Shown piece by piece: positions 36,200 to 44,653 of a stretch of DNA of 64,000 bases. Each line of letters begins with the position of its first letter. Within the stretch, counting starts at the first letter, position 1. A model generated the notes under the pieces. It did not search any database. It was not told the DNA's origin and saw only the letters and a list, made by a program, of their open reading frames with translations. The DNA is from JACCTU01 sp963737405 (GTDB lineage: Bacteria > Actinomycetota > Thermoleophilia > Gaiellales > Gaiellaceae): assembly GCA_963737405.1 (NCBI GenBank), contig CAVTSL010000005.1, positions 353,505 through 417,504 on the forward strand. The letters run 5' to 3'. The translations under genes were made by a program, and so were the position numbers.

Positions 36200-36424
36200 G
36201 TGGAGGATCGCGAGAAGGTCAGGCCGCGGGAGCCGGAGGACGTGGAGGCTCACAAGAAGCACACACCCACCGCCCTTCGCGGTGACGAGGCCCCGACGGA
36301 AGACGAAGGGACCGACGACGACGTTGAGCTCCACAGGAGCGGAAAGCACTTCGTCAAAGCTCTAACGGTCGACCGACGCGGTACAGACGAGGGGCGGCGA
36401 AAGCCGCCCCTTTTCAGTTGGTAG
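36200..36424 (+). CDS. Small acidic protein
   Basis: Starts at GTG 36200 behind a very strong ribosome site (AAAAGGAGG, five bases ahead). The N-terminal ~50 residues are highly charged and probably disordered (EDREKVRPREPEDVEAHKKH..). The open frame continues through the hairpin at 36391, which is unlikely to be natural, so the true end may be earlier and a base may be missing near 36350. Family unknown. Confidence 0.55.
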   Translation: MEDREKVRPREPEDVEAHKKHTPTALRGDEAPTEDEGTDDDVELHRSGKHFVKALTVDRRGTDEGRRKPPLFSW

Positions 36425-37053
36425 AGCAGCTGCTCCAGCTCGGCGAGGAGCCTGAGACCCGCGTCGCGCCGCTCTTCCGGCAGCGCGTCGAGCGTCGCGG
36501 CGAACGACGCGACCGCGCCGAGCTCGGCGCCGACGCCGTCGAGCGCCTCGCCTGCCCGTCGGCCGCGCATCCGCAGCTCGAGGGCGATCGCCGCCTGGTT
36601 CGCGAACAGGCCGAGCAGCTCCATCTCGGCGAGGCTGAAGGCCTTGTCGTGCGCCCGGTCGAGCACGTTGAGGACGCCGAGCGCGCGGTCCTCGTGCACG
36701 AGCGGCACGGCCATCATCGCCTTCGGCACGTAGCCCGTCGACTCGGCGGCCTCCTGCGAGAAGCGCGGGTCCGAGCCGACGTTCTCGAGCACGAGCGGCT
36801 GGCGCGTCGTCAGCACCCAGCCCGCGATCCCGGTGTCCGCAGGGAAGCGCTTGCCGAGGAGCGTCCCCGAGCCCTCCCCCGAGACGCCGTCGAAGACGAG
36901 CTCGCCGCGCTCCTCGTCGAGCAGCAGGATCGAGGCGGCGCGGGCGTTGAAGATCGCGCGGGCGACGTCGACGATCGACTGGATCAGCGACGCGTGCAGC
37001 TCGTCGGCTGCGAGGACGCCTGCGGCCGCCGCCGAGCGGACGTCCTCGCTCAC
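36250..37053 (-). CDS. GAF-domain sensor protein, 3' end uncertain
   Basis: A soluble protein from GTG 37053, overlapping the upstream subtilisin stop by four bases (GTGA). Residues ~15-165 form a GAF domain (AASILLLDEERGELVFDGV, DTGIAGWVLTTRQPLVLENV, VHEDRALGVLNVLDRA). A helical region follows (LDALPEERRDAGLRLLAELEQLL). The frame runs through the terminator at 36391 to 36250; a one-base slip would instead give a stop at ~36415, just before the hairpin. It probably senses a small ligand or redox state. Confidence 0.75.
   Translation of the reverse strand: MSEDVRSAAAAGVLAADELHASLIQSIVDVARAIFNARAASILLLDEERGELVFDGVSGEGSGTLLGKRFPADTGIAGWVLTTRQPLVLENVGSDPRFSQEAAESTGYVPKAMMAVPLVHEDRALGVLNVLDRAHDKAFSLAEMELLGLFANQAAIALELRMRGRRAGEALDGVGAELGAVASFAATLDALPEERRDAGLRLLAELEQLLYQLKRGGFRRPSSVPRRSTVRALTKCFPLLWSSTSSSVPSSSVGASSPRRAVGVCFL
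36391..36414. terminator. Intrinsic terminator between convergent genes
   Basis: An 8-bp stem GGGGCGGC/GCCGCCCC with a GAAA loop and TTTT tail on the plus strand. It lies inside the open frames of both the small acidic protein and the GAF protein, which casts doubt on both 3' ends. Confidence 0.8.
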
Positions 37054-37886
37054 GGCGCCACGTTGTTCGCGGTGAGGGACAGCACGCTCTTCAGCTGGAA
37101 GGGCGTCAGCTCCGGATGCTTCGAGAGCACGAGCGCGCACAGCCCGGTCACGTGGGGCGTCGCGAAGCTGTTCCCGGTCGTCCTGAGCGTCGAGCCGCCG
37201 AGCCAGGCGACGTCGACCTCGAGCCCGCGCGCGAAGAACTCGACGGGCGGCTCGGGGTTGAAGTAGAAGGTCATCGGGTCCGGTGACTCGTGGCTGCCGA
37301 CCGAGATGACGGAGGAGAACCGCCACGGGAAGCTCTCGACGGGCATGTTGTGGGCGGACGCGACGAGCACCGTCCGCTGGAAGTACGCGCTGTCCGCGAG
37401 CTCTCGCAGCGTGCCGGCCAGGTCCTTCTTCGTCGTCGAGAGGCTCATGTTCACGACGTCGAACCCCTGCTCGATCGCCCAGCGGAGCCCCGCGACGAGG
37501 ATCCTCCCGCTCCCGGTGTACCCGCCGCCGAGCACCCGGACGCTGTGGAGCTCGCAGTCCGGCGCGAGCGAGCGGACGATGCCGGCGCAGGCGGTCCCGT
37601 GGCCGCAGGTGTCGCCCTCCTCGTCCTCGTCGACGATCGTCTCGCCTTCGTCGGTGAGCGAGATCGCGTAGCGGCCCTGGAGCTCGCCGACGAGCGGATG
37701 TCCTGCCTCGATCCCGCTGTCGAGGATGCAGACGCGAACGCCTGCGCCCGTCGCGCCCTCGAAGGCCCACTCGCGCGTGACCCGCTCGGGCCAGCGCATC
37801 TCGAGCCGTACGCGATCGACCGCGTCGGCAGGCAGGCTCCAGGCCGGCAGCTCCTCGTGCTCGGACTCGTGCGCGGCGGCCGTCAC
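37050..37886 (-). CDS. Intracellular S8 (subtilisin-like) serine protease
   Basis: A 278-residue peptidase with no signal peptide or long propeptide. The catalytic triad is Asp56 (CILDSGIE), His96 (GHGTACAG) and Ser240 (GNSFATPHVTG), with the oxyanion Asn180 (SAHN). GTG 37886 overlaps the cyclodeaminase-like gene stop and its own TGA overlaps the GAF start, both as GTGA. The coupling implies a dedicated function: a protease joined to a GAF sensor. Confidence 0.88.
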   Translation of the reverse strand: MTAAAHESEHEELPAWSLPADAVDRVRLEMRWPERVTREWAFEGATGAGVRVCILDSGIEAGHPLVGELQGRYAISLTDEGETIVDEDEEGDTCGHGTACAGIVRSLAPDCELHSVRVLGGGYTGSGRILVAGLRWAIEQGFDVVNMSLSTTKKDLAGTLRELADSAYFQRTVLVASAHNMPVESFPWRFSSVISVGSHESPDPMTFYFNPEPPVEFFARGLEVDVAWLGGSTLRTTGNSFATPHVTGLCALVLSKHPELTPFQLKSVLSLTANNVAP

Positions 37887-38464
37887 TGCGTGACGGCCAG
37901 CGACCGCGCGGAGGATGCCGCGGCGTCGGCCGCGAGCCGCGTGGCGCGCAGCAGCCGCTCGTCGTGCTCGAGCACCCCGAGGTTGATCTCGACGAGGTGC
38001 GCGGCCGCCCTCGTCGCCCCCAGTGCGAGCATCGCCGCGGCCGTCGCGTCGGCGCGGACGGTCGGGTCGCCGTCCTCGGAGACCACCGCCGCGAGCTCGG
38101 CGACGTTCGAGGCGGCCTCCGCGATCGCGAGCGGGAACGCGGCCGCGCGCTCGAGCGACGTCCCGATCAGCGCGCGGCGGGACCCCTCGTCGACACCGTC
38201 CGGCAGCTGGAGCGACGCGAGCGCCTGCTCGTAGACCTCGTCGTTCAGCGGGGCGAGCTCGGCGAGCCGCTCTCTGAGCACCTTCGCCTGCGCGACCGCG
38301 GCGCCCCTGAGCTCCCAGTCGGGCGAGTTGCGGGCCGCCATCTCGACGAGCCCGGCCGCGAGCGCGCCGGTCAGCGCTGCGAGTGCGCCGCCGCCGGGCG
38401 TCAGTGCCTCCGAAGCTGATTCGTCCAGGAGGCCCCGGACGCTGAGGTCATCGAAGCGGGCCAT
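37883..38464 (-). CDS. Cyclodeaminase/cyclohydrolase family protein (formiminotransferase-cyclodeaminase C-domain type)
   Basis: A 193-residue all-helical protein. TPGGGALAALTGALAAGLVEM is the folate-binding signature of the FTCD_C family, followed by NDEVYEQALAS and ADATAAAMLALGATRAAAHLV. In other bacteria such stand-alone domains act as methenyl-tetrahydrofolate cyclohydrolases or formimino-THF cyclodeaminases. It begins the coupled cyclodeaminase-subtilisin-GAF set and is 33 bases after the sigma-factor operon. Confidence 0.83.
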   Translation of the reverse strand: MARFDDLSVRGLLDESASEALTPGGGALAALTGALAAGLVEMAARNSPDWELRGAAVAQAKVLRERLAELAPLNDEVYEQALASLQLPDGVDEGSRRALIGTSLERAAAFPLAIAEAASNVAELAAVVSEDGDPTVRADATAAAMLALGATRAAAHLVEINLGVLEHDERLLRATRLAADAAASSARSLAVTQ

Positions 38465-38497
38465 GCCCGCAATTGTCTCAGCGTCCGAGGCCCGAGG

Positions 38498-38752
38498 CTA
38501 GGGGAGAGAGAGTCGCCTCCGGACGGCTTCCACGGTCGCGTCCTCGACCTGAACGCCCTCTTGCGCGAAGGCGGACTCGAGATCGGAGATGAGCAGCTCG
38601 CGGAAACGCGCGTCAGCCTCGGCCCGCGCGACGATGCGGTCGAGGCCCGGCCTGGCGAGCGGGAGCTCCTGCGCCGCCTCAAGCCAGCCCCGCGGGGCGG
38701 GGGGAAGCATGCGGAGCAGGTCGGCCAACCGCTCTTCGTGATGGGGAGTCAT
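38498..38752 (-). CDS. Small protein coupled to the ECF sigma factor
   Basis: An 84-residue helical protein without a membrane segment. Its ATG 38752 overlaps the sigma stop as TGATG. It has two halves: LADLLRMLPPAPRGWLEAAQEL and FRELLISDLESAFAQEGVQ. The position is that of an anti-sigma or accessory factor, but no anti-sigma motif (such as the zinc-binding HxxxCxxC) is present, so this is inference from context. Confidence 0.6.
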   Translation of the reverse strand: MTPHHEERLADLLRMLPPAPRGWLEAAQELPLARPGLDRIVARAEADARFRELLISDLESAFAQEGVQVEDATVEAVRRRLSLP

Positions 38753-39297
38753 CAACCCTCCAGACGGGCTTCGGTGGTGGTTTCTTCCCCGAGCGTCTCC
38801 CGAAGCCTCGCGAGGCAGCGGGAGATCCGGCTCGCGATCGTCCCGGCCGGCAGGTCGAGAGCGTCGGCGATCGTCCGGTAGCTCTCGTCCCGGGCGAAGA
38901 AGCGGTCGAGGATCTCGCGGCAGTTCTCCGGGAGATCGGCGAGCGCTGCATGGACGTCGAACGCCTCGGTCAGCTGCTCGAGCGTGTCCTCGGCGGCAAG
39001 CTCGATGTCCGGGTCCTCGAACGGCTGCTCGCGGGCGCCCGCCCGCAGCCGGTCGATGCAGAGGCGCCTCGTGAGTGAGGCGAGCCACGGCCGGAACGCA
39101 TCGTCGTCCCGCAGTGTGTTCAGGCGCTCGTAGGCCCGCGCGAACGTCTCCTGGAAGATGTCGTCCGCGTCGGCATCGGAGAGCCGGAAGGCCTGGGTGA
39201 TCGCGTAGACGTACCGCGCGTAGCGCTCGACGAGCTCGCGCCAGGCGTCCGGATCCCCGTCTCGGCAGCGGGCGACGAGTTCGGCATCGGTGGTCAC
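38752..39297 (-). CDS. ECF-type RNA polymerase sigma factor
   Basis: About 181 residues from GTG 39297. Sigma-2 is VERYARYVYAITQAFRLSDADADDIFQETFARAYERL, here described by its DDIFQETF core, and sigma-4 has ALADLPENCREIL and YRTIADALDLPAGTIASRISR. It would direct RNA polymerase to its own regulon, perhaps including this operon. It diverges from the DUF1206 gene, with 46 bases between them. Confidence 0.9.
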   Translation of the reverse strand: MTTDAELVARCRDGDPDAWRELVERYARYVYAITQAFRLSDADADDIFQETFARAYERLNTLRDDDAFRPWLASLTRRLCIDRLRAGAREQPFEDPDIELAAEDTLEQLTEAFDVHAALADLPENCREILDRFFARDESYRTIADALDLPAGTIASRISRCLARLRETLGEETTTEARLEG

Positions 39298-39343
39298 AGG
39301 ACGAATCAAACAGGACCGGAGAGGGCATGCGAAACCCGTGGGC

Positions 39344-40150
39344 ATGACAGCAGACAAACTCGAGCGTGCGGGGGAGAGCGACTGGGTCGAGCGACTCGGC
39401 CGGTTTGGCCTCGTCGCGAAGGGCGTCTCGTTCGGTCTCGTCGGGGTCCTGGCGATCCTCGTCGCCGCCGGGGTGGGCGGCGCGGCGACCGACCGGACGG
39501 GCGCGCTCCGCCTGCTCGCAAAGGAGTGGTACGGGGTCGTCCTCCTCGTCGCGCTCGGCCTCGGGTTCGCTGCGTACGCCCTCTGGCGCTTCGCGCAGGC
39601 GCTCCTCGACCGGGACGACGAGGGCAAGGACTTCGAGGGCCTGGGCAAGCGAGCCGGCGCGCTCGCGAAGGGGATCTTCTATGCGGGCCTCAGCTGGATC
39701 GCCTTCTCGCTGATCGCGAGCCCGCGCGGCGAGAGCCGCGACGAGCCGCAGCAGACGGCGCGGGTCTTCGAGTATCCGCTCGGGCGCTGGCTCGTGTTCG
39801 CGTTCGGCCTCGGCCTGATCGGCTACGGGCTCTGGAACGGCTACCGCTCGATCACGGGGAAGTTCCAGAAGCACATGAAGACCTCCGAGATGGAGGAAGA
39901 AGTGCGGCCGATCGTGAAGGCCGCCGGCTTCGCCGGGCACCTCGCCCGGATGGTGCTCTTCACGATGGTCGGCTTCTTTCTCGCGAAGGCCGCGTGGGAG
40001 TACGACGCGAGCAAGGCGATCGGGATCGACGAGGCGCTCGCGAAGCTCGCGCACGCCGACTACGGCCGGCTCTGGCTCGCGCTGGCGGCGGCGGGTCTGT
40101 TCGCGTACGGGCTCTTCAGCGTGCTGCAGGCGCGCTACCGCGACATCTGA
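39344..40150 (+). CDS. DUF1206 membrane protein
   Basis: A 268-residue protein from ATG 39344 with six helices in three tandem two-helix units, each beginning with a Gly-Lys/Arg motif (e.g. LGRFGLVAKGVSFGLVGVLA, AGALAKGIFYAGL, AGHLARMVLFTMVG). This is the DUF1206 architecture, widespread in actinobacteria and of unknown function. Its 3' end overlaps the PLP enzyme gene by 16 bases on the other strand. Confidence 0.87.
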   Translation: MTADKLERAGESDWVERLGRFGLVAKGVSFGLVGVLAILVAAGVGGAATDRTGALRLLAKEWYGVVLLVALGLGFAAYALWRFAQALLDRDDEGKDFEGLGKRAGALAKGIFYAGLSWIAFSLIASPRGESRDEPQQTARVFEYPLGRWLVFAFGLGLIGYGLWNGYRSITGKFQKHMKTSEMEEEVRPIVKAAGFAGHLARMVLFTMVGFFLAKAAWEYDASKAIGIDEALAKLAHADYGRLWLALAAAGLFAYGLFSVLQARYRDI

Positions 40151-41196
40151 AGCGCGGCGAGCGCTGCCTCGACGTCGCGCTCGTCGTTGTAGAAGTGGAA
40201 CGAGAAGCGCACGTTGCGGCCGCGCCACGACGTGATGACGCCGCGCTCCGACAGGCGTTCGACCTCTGCGGCGGGATCGTCCGACTCGACGCAGATCAGC
40301 GGACCGTGGCTCTCCGGGGTGACGACGGTTCGTCCGACGCCGGCGACGAAGGCTCGCGTGAGCTCGTCGACCCGCGCGGCCGTCCGCTCGACGCCGGCCT
40401 CCTCGACGAGCCGCAGGCCCGCGAGCCCCGCGTAGAGACTCGGCACCGGCGGCGTGCCCGACTGGAAGCGCGCCGCGTTCGGCGCCGGTGAGTAGTCGCG
40501 GTCGTCCATCGCGAAGATGTCCGCGTCGGCGAACCAGCCCGTCGCCGTCGGGCGAATGCCCTCGACGAGCTCGCGCCGCGCATAGAGGAACGCGAGGCCG
40601 GCCGAGCCGAGCAGGTACTTGACCGTTCCGGCGGCGAGGAAGTCGACGTCGAGCGCGCTCACGTCGAGCGGCAGCGTCCCGGCGGACTGGTACGCGTCGA
40701 GCAGGACGAGCGCGCCTCGTTCGTGCGCGAGGCGCGTGATCTCCTCGACGGGCAGCCGCTCTCCGGTCCGGTAGCTCACGTGCGTGAGCGAGACGAGCAG
40801 CGTCTGCTCGTCGATCGCGGACTCGAAGTCGTCCGTGTGGACGACGCGCGCGCCGCGCGCCTCCTGCGCGTGCCAGATCTGGCCGACCGTCGGGAACTCG
40901 ATCTCGGAGAGCACGACCTTCGACCGCTCGTCGAAGCGGAGGCCGCTCGCGAGCGCGCTGACCGCAGCCGAGAGCGACGCGGTGACCGCGACGTCGTCGG
41001 GCTCGGCGCGGATCAGGCGAGCGAAGGCCGCGCGAGCCTCGTCGGTCTTCTCGACCCAGAGCTCCCACGGCGACCCGAGGTCATCCCAAACGCGCAGGTA
41101 CTCCTCGTACGCCTCGCGGACGTCGGTCGAGAGCGCGCCCTGCGAGCAGCTGTTGAGGTAGGTCCGGCGCGAGAGGATCGGGAAGCGCGCGCGCAT
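40135..41196 (-). CDS. Class V aminotransferase (PLP-dependent, cysteine desulfurase/kynureninase-like)
   Basis: A 353-residue fold-type I PLP enzyme. The cofactor lysine is Lys193 in GTVKYLLG, with Asp167 in LLDAYQSAGT for the pyridine nitrogen and the substrate loop ARFQSGTPPVPS. No Cys-rich desulfurase loop is evident, so an isopenicillin-epimerase-like, desulfurase or lyase activity is possible. ATG 41196 directly follows the MOSC gene stop; sulfur-transfer enzymes with MOSC domains often occur with such PLP proteins. Confidence 0.82.
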   Translation of the reverse strand: MRARFPILSRRTYLNSCSQGALSTDVREAYEEYLRVWDDLGSPWELWVEKTDEARAAFARLIRAEPDDVAVTASLSAAVSALASGLRFDERSKVVLSEIEFPTVGQIWHAQEARGARVVHTDDFESAIDEQTLLVSLTHVSYRTGERLPVEEITRLAHERGALVLLDAYQSAGTLPLDVSALDVDFLAAGTVKYLLGSAGLAFLYARRELVEGIRPTATGWFADADIFAMDDRDYSPAPNAARFQSGTPPVPSLYAGLAGLRLVEEAGVERTAARVDELTRAFVAGVGRTVVTPESHGPLICVESDDPAAEVERLSERGVITSWRGRNVRFSFHFYNDERDVEAALAALQMSR

Positions 41197-41979
41197 TCAG
41201 GCGAGTCCTTCCGCACGGTTGCCGACGCGAACCGTGCCGGGCTTGACGACCTCGCCGTACACGCCGAAGTCGAGCGCCTTCGTACCGCGGACGCCACGGT
41301 ATGCCCTGATCACGCGGAGCGTGTCGAGGTCGCGCTCGCCCGTGTCCGGATTCTTCGTCGTGATCGCGCAGCGGGCCACCTGCTCGTGGATGCGCACGAC
41401 CGCATCGCCGATGGCGACGTCGCGGCCGATCCACATGTCCTCCTCGTGCGGCTTCCCGCCCGAGATGCCGACGAGCATCCGGAAGCGCCGCGCGTCGGCC
41501 GAGTCGACGCCGGCGTTTCGCGCGAGCTCGTCGACGGACTCGTCGGAGACGACCGAGACGGACCCGTCCGGGCGGTCGACGGCGCGGCCCGGCTCGTCCG
41601 TGCGCGCGAGCCGCAGCTCTCGCCCGGCGTAGTCGCTCAGCGCGCGGGCCCACGGCCCGTCCACGATCCGGCCCGGCTCGGCGCGGTTGTAGAACCAGGT
41701 CGAGACCGGTTCCCCGAGGGACACCTCGTCCTCGACGACCCGGCCGTCAGGGAACGTCAGGCGAAGCGCGTCCGCCTCGGCGTCCCAGTCCGGCACGACC
41801 GCGAACAGCGAGCGCTCGAGGCGCGTCAGCCCGTTGACGAACCGGTCGCGCTCGTCGAGGACGTGGAAACGCCGGTTCTCGAGCACGCCGTGCGGCTCGA
41901 GCACGACCTCGTCGCGGCGAACGAGCGCGAGGCCCTTGACCGGCGCGACGGAGAGCCATGAGACCGCAGGCACAGGCAA
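41197..41979 (-). CDS. MOSC-domain protein
   Basis: A 260-residue protein with a MOSC_N beta-barrel (SVAPVKGLALVRRDEVVLEPHG) followed by the MOSC domain (RFRMLVGISGG, EDMWIGRDVAIGDAVVRIHEQVARCAITT with its conserved Cys). MOSC proteins bind and transfer sulfur or act in molybdenum-cofactor enzymes such as mARC. It is immediately upstream of the PLP enzyme, a pairing that suggests a sulfur-carrying reaction. Confidence 0.85.
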   Translation of the reverse strand: MPVPAVSWLSVAPVKGLALVRRDEVVLEPHGVLENRRFHVLDERDRFVNGLTRLERSLFAVVPDWDAEADALRLTFPDGRVVEDEVSLGEPVSTWFYNRAEPGRIVDGPWARALSDYAGRELRLARTDEPGRAVDRPDGSVSVVSDESVDELARNAGVDSADARRFRMLVGISGGKPHEEDMWIGRDVAIGDAVVRIHEQVARCAITTKNPDTGERDLDTLRVIRAYRGVRGTKALDFGVYGEVVKPGTVRVGNRAEGLA

Positions 41980-42034
41980 ACGTTACGTGCAGCCTCTCCT
42001 GTCTCGGCATCGCCCGGCAGTAGGGTGCCGGCTC

Positions 42035-42385
42035 ATGGACACGCCACGGCTTGAACACGTGAGGGTCAATGTGCGCGACTTCGAGAGCGCCGTCGCCTGG
42101 TATGAGGCGATCCTCGGGCTGCCTGCGCAAAGCCACTGGCCTCCGGAAGCACCGAAGTACGCGCACTTCCAGACGGGCTCGACCCAGTTTGCGATCTCGG
42201 AGATGGATCCCGTTCCGGCGGCGGGCAGATACAACTTCAGCGTCCGAGACGTCGACGCGTGGTGGGAAGCCCTTCGGGACCGTGCCGAAGTGATCGAGCC
42301 GCTCTTCGACACGCCGTATGGCACGCGCAAGTTCACCGTGCGTGATCCAGACGGGAACGAACTCGGGTTCGTTCGCGAGGACTGA
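42035..42385 (+). CDS. VOC (glyoxalase/bleomycin-resistance fold) protein
   Basis: A 116-residue protein from ATG 42035. Two beta-alpha-beta-beta-beta units are visible: HVRVNVRDFESAVAWYEAIL and FSVRDVDAWWEALRDRAEV, ending in RKFTVRDPDGNELGFV. The first-position His and the final Glu are available for a metal. Role (isomerase, dioxygenase or drug binding) cannot be told. Confidence 0.83.
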   Translation: MDTPRLEHVRVNVRDFESAVAWYEAILGLPAQSHWPPEAPKYAHFQTGSTQFAISEMDPVPAAGRYNFSVRDVDAWWEALRDRAEVIEPLFDTPYGTRKFTVRDPDGNELGFVRED

Positions 42386-42420
42386 TGACGTTGCACGCCC
42401 GCGCCTGAACCGAGCGCTCG

Positions 42421-43188
42421 CTAGGTCCCGGCCAGGCCCTCCACCTCGACCTCCGTGTGCCCGCGCGTGACGACCTCGAGGTCGAAGACGTAGAAGTCGC
42501 TCTTCGTCACGTGCACGGCGACGTTGTAGACCGGCACGTCGCCGATGTGCCCCTGGAAGCTTCCGGCGTGCGCGTGGCCGTGCAGCACGACGTCCGGCCG
42601 GTACTCCTGGATCGGGTTCGCGAGCCGGGAGCTGCCGAGGAACGCGTGGATGCCGGGCGGTTCGCCTGCGAGTGTCTCCTCGATCGGCGCGTAGTGCAGC
42701 AGCACGACGCGGAGCGCGCAGTGCGTGACGCGCCGTAGCCCGCGGCCGATCGCGCGCACCTCCTCGGTCGTCTCCGCGTAGACGGCGCGGAGCAGCCGCT
42801 CGCCGAAGTCCGGGATCGACGACCCGGCGAAGCCGCCGACGAAGCCCTTCGTCCCGACGACGCCGATCTCGATCCCGTTCACCTCGCAGATCGCGGACTC
42901 GCGGATCAGCACGCGGACGCCCGCGCGCCTGAGCGTCTCGGCGATCTCCTCGTCCTGTCCGAGGTGGTAGTCGTGGTTCCCGAGCACGGCGAAGATCGGG
43001 ATGTCGAGGGGCCGGCAGACCTCCGCGAGCGCCTCCGCCTCCTCCACCTCGCCGCCGGCGGTCACGTCGCCGGCGAGCATGATCACGTCCGCCTCGACGG
43101 CCGCCTGCTCGAACGCCTCGCGGAGCTGCGGCCCGTGGTCGACGGTCGCGTGGATGTCGCCGGCTGCTGCGATCTTCAGCGATTGCAC
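42421..43188 (-). CDS. Calcineurin-like metallophosphoesterase
   Basis: A 255-residue protein from GTG 43188. The di-metal motifs are present in order: AGDIHATVD (Asp-x-His), LAGDVTAGGE (Gly-Asp), VLGNHDYHLG (GNHD), HYAPIEE and VLHGHAHAG (GHxH). Substrate might be a nucleotide, phosphoprotein or cyclic nucleotide; a link to the cyclases in the window is only speculation. Confidence 0.87.
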   Translation of the reverse strand: MQSLKIAAAGDIHATVDHGPQLREAFEQAAVEADVIMLAGDVTAGGEVEEAEALAEVCRPLDIPIFAVLGNHDYHLGQDEEIAETLRRAGVRVLIRESAICEVNGIEIGVVGTKGFVGGFAGSSIPDFGERLLRAVYAETTEEVRAIGRGLRRVTHCALRVVLLHYAPIEETLAGEPPGIHAFLGSSRLANPIQEYRPDVVLHGHAHAGSFQGHIGDVPVYNVAVHVTKSDFYVFDLEVVTRGHTEVEVEGLAGT

Positions 43189-43248
43189 CGCTTTGGTGTA
43201 CCACCGGGCGGGTTTGCGGCAAACGAGCGCCCGGGTACCGGTCCTGCG

Positions 43249-43827
43249 ATGCCACGGAGAAATGTCGCAGTCGAGCCGCTGATCGAGGCCATGAAGGTCG
43301 CAGCCGCCGCGCTTCGCGACGCGGAGATCAAGTTCGCGCTCGCCGGCGGGCTCGCGATCTGGGCCCGCGGCGGGCCCGTCACGGACCACGACGTCGACAT
43401 CCTCGTGAAGCCGGAGGACGCGGAGCGCGCGCAGCAGGCGCTGGCCGAGGCGGGCATGCGTCCCGAGCGGCCGCCCGAGGACTGGCTCCTCAAGTCCCAC
43501 TACGAGGACACGCTCGTCGACCTGATCTTCTCGCCCTCGGGCGGGCCGGTCACCGACGAGCTGCTCGACCGGGCCGAGGAGCGCGAGGTGATGGCGATGC
43601 GCCTGCCGGTGTCCTCGATGGAGGACGTGCTGACGACGAAGCTGCTCGCGCTGACCGAGCAGGAGCCGGACTACAGCTCGGTGCTGGAGGTCGCGCGCAC
43701 GCTCCGCGAGCAGATCCACTGGGACGAGGTGCGCGAGCGCACCGAGAGCTCACCCTTCGCGAAGGCGTTCTTCACGCTCATCGAGGAGCTCGGAATCCTT
43801 CCGGAAGACGCGCGCCAGCCGGCCTAG
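43249..43827 (+). CDS. Nucleotidyltransferase-like protein (AbiEii/DUF family fold)
   Basis: A 192-residue protein from ATG 43249. The sequence FALAGGLAIWARGG followed by DHDVDILVK is the GG..(x)n..DxD core of minimal nucleotidyltransferases. A helical C-terminus (SSMEDVLTTKLLALTEQEPDYSS) follows. In other genomes such proteins are antitoxin-like or tRNA-modifying, but no partner gene is next to this one. It meets the aminopeptidase gene tail to tail with a four-base overlap. Confidence 0.7.
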   Translation: MPRRNVAVEPLIEAMKVAAAALRDAEIKFALAGGLAIWARGGPVTDHDVDILVKPEDAERAQQALAEAGMRPERPPEDWLLKSHYEDTLVDLIFSPSGGPVTDELLDRAEEREVMAMRLPVSSMEDVLTTKLLALTEQEPDYSSVLEVARTLREQIHWDEVRERTESSPFAKAFFTLIEELGILPEDARQPA

Positions 43828-44633
43828 AAATAGAACTGCCGCCAGGCGGTCCACCAGTCGTCGGCGCGCGAGACGATCGTTCGCGGCTCGACGATCTCGA
43901 CGCCGTGGCGGTAGCGGAGCTTCTGGACGTCGCGCGGCTGCGCGTACTGGACCTTGATCTCGGCGGGCAGCCCGGGGACCCACGGCGGCACTGCGGAGAG
44001 GTTCGAGAGCGCCTGCTTCGCGCCCTCCTCGATCATCGCGCGCGCCTTGACCGGCGGGAGGTTCCGCGCGCTGAAGCGCCCGAGGCCGCGCTTGACCTCG
44101 ACCGTCGTCAGTCCGTCCCCGAGCAGGTCGATCCCCTCCGCGCAGACCGTCTGGTCGCCCGTCACGAGCAGGACGGGGCAGCCGAAGTGCCCGCAGAGCG
44201 CCGCGTTGATCCCGGTCTCGCCGACGAGCGTGTCGTTGAACCACAGGTTCTGCCAGTTCGTGCCGGAGACCGTGTGGCTCAGGACGCCGAGCTCGGTGCC
44301 GGCGCGCGCGTGCATCCCGATGAAGAGCGCGGCGTCGCACCCCTGCTCGAGGAACTCCGTGTACTCGGTCCACTCGTCCTGCACGACCCATTCGCAGTCG
44401 GGGTCGAGCTGGTCGGGGATGAGCGAGTTGAACGTCCACCCCTTCCCCGCGCCGTGGCAGTCCATGACGACGATCTCCGTCGCGCCCGCGGCCTTCGCGC
44501 CGCGAACGGCCGCGTTGATCTCCTCCGTGTAGAGCTTGCGACCTTCCTCGTAGAGCGCTTCGCCTCCGGACACCTGCTCCCACTTGACGATCCCGGAGAC
44601 GCCCTCCATGTCACTGATGATGTGGACGCGCAT
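43824..44633 (-). CDS. M55 family D-aminopeptidase (DppA-like)
   Basis: A 269-residue zinc peptidase. The signature ISDMEGVSGI (Asp8, Glu10) and VVMDCHGAG carry metal ligands, and LFIGMHARAGTELGVLSHT the third region. DppA family enzymes hydrolyse D-amino-acid dipeptides such as D-Ala-D-Ala, probably recycling wall peptides. It is divergent from the SDR at 44654. Confidence 0.9.
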   Translation of the reverse strand: MRVHIISDMEGVSGIVKWEQVSGGEALYEEGRKLYTEEINAAVRGAKAAGATEIVVMDCHGAGKGWTFNSLIPDQLDPDCEWVVQDEWTEYTEFLEQGCDAALFIGMHARAGTELGVLSHTVSGTNWQNLWFNDTLVGETGINAALCGHFGCPVLLVTGDQTVCAEGIDLLGDGLTTVEVKRGLGRFSARNLPPVKARAMIEEGAKQALSNLSAVPPWVPGLPAEIKVQYAQPRDVQKLRYRHGVEIVEPRTIVSRADDWWTAWRQFYF

Positions 44634-44653
44634 CGGTGGGTAGCGTAGACCGC

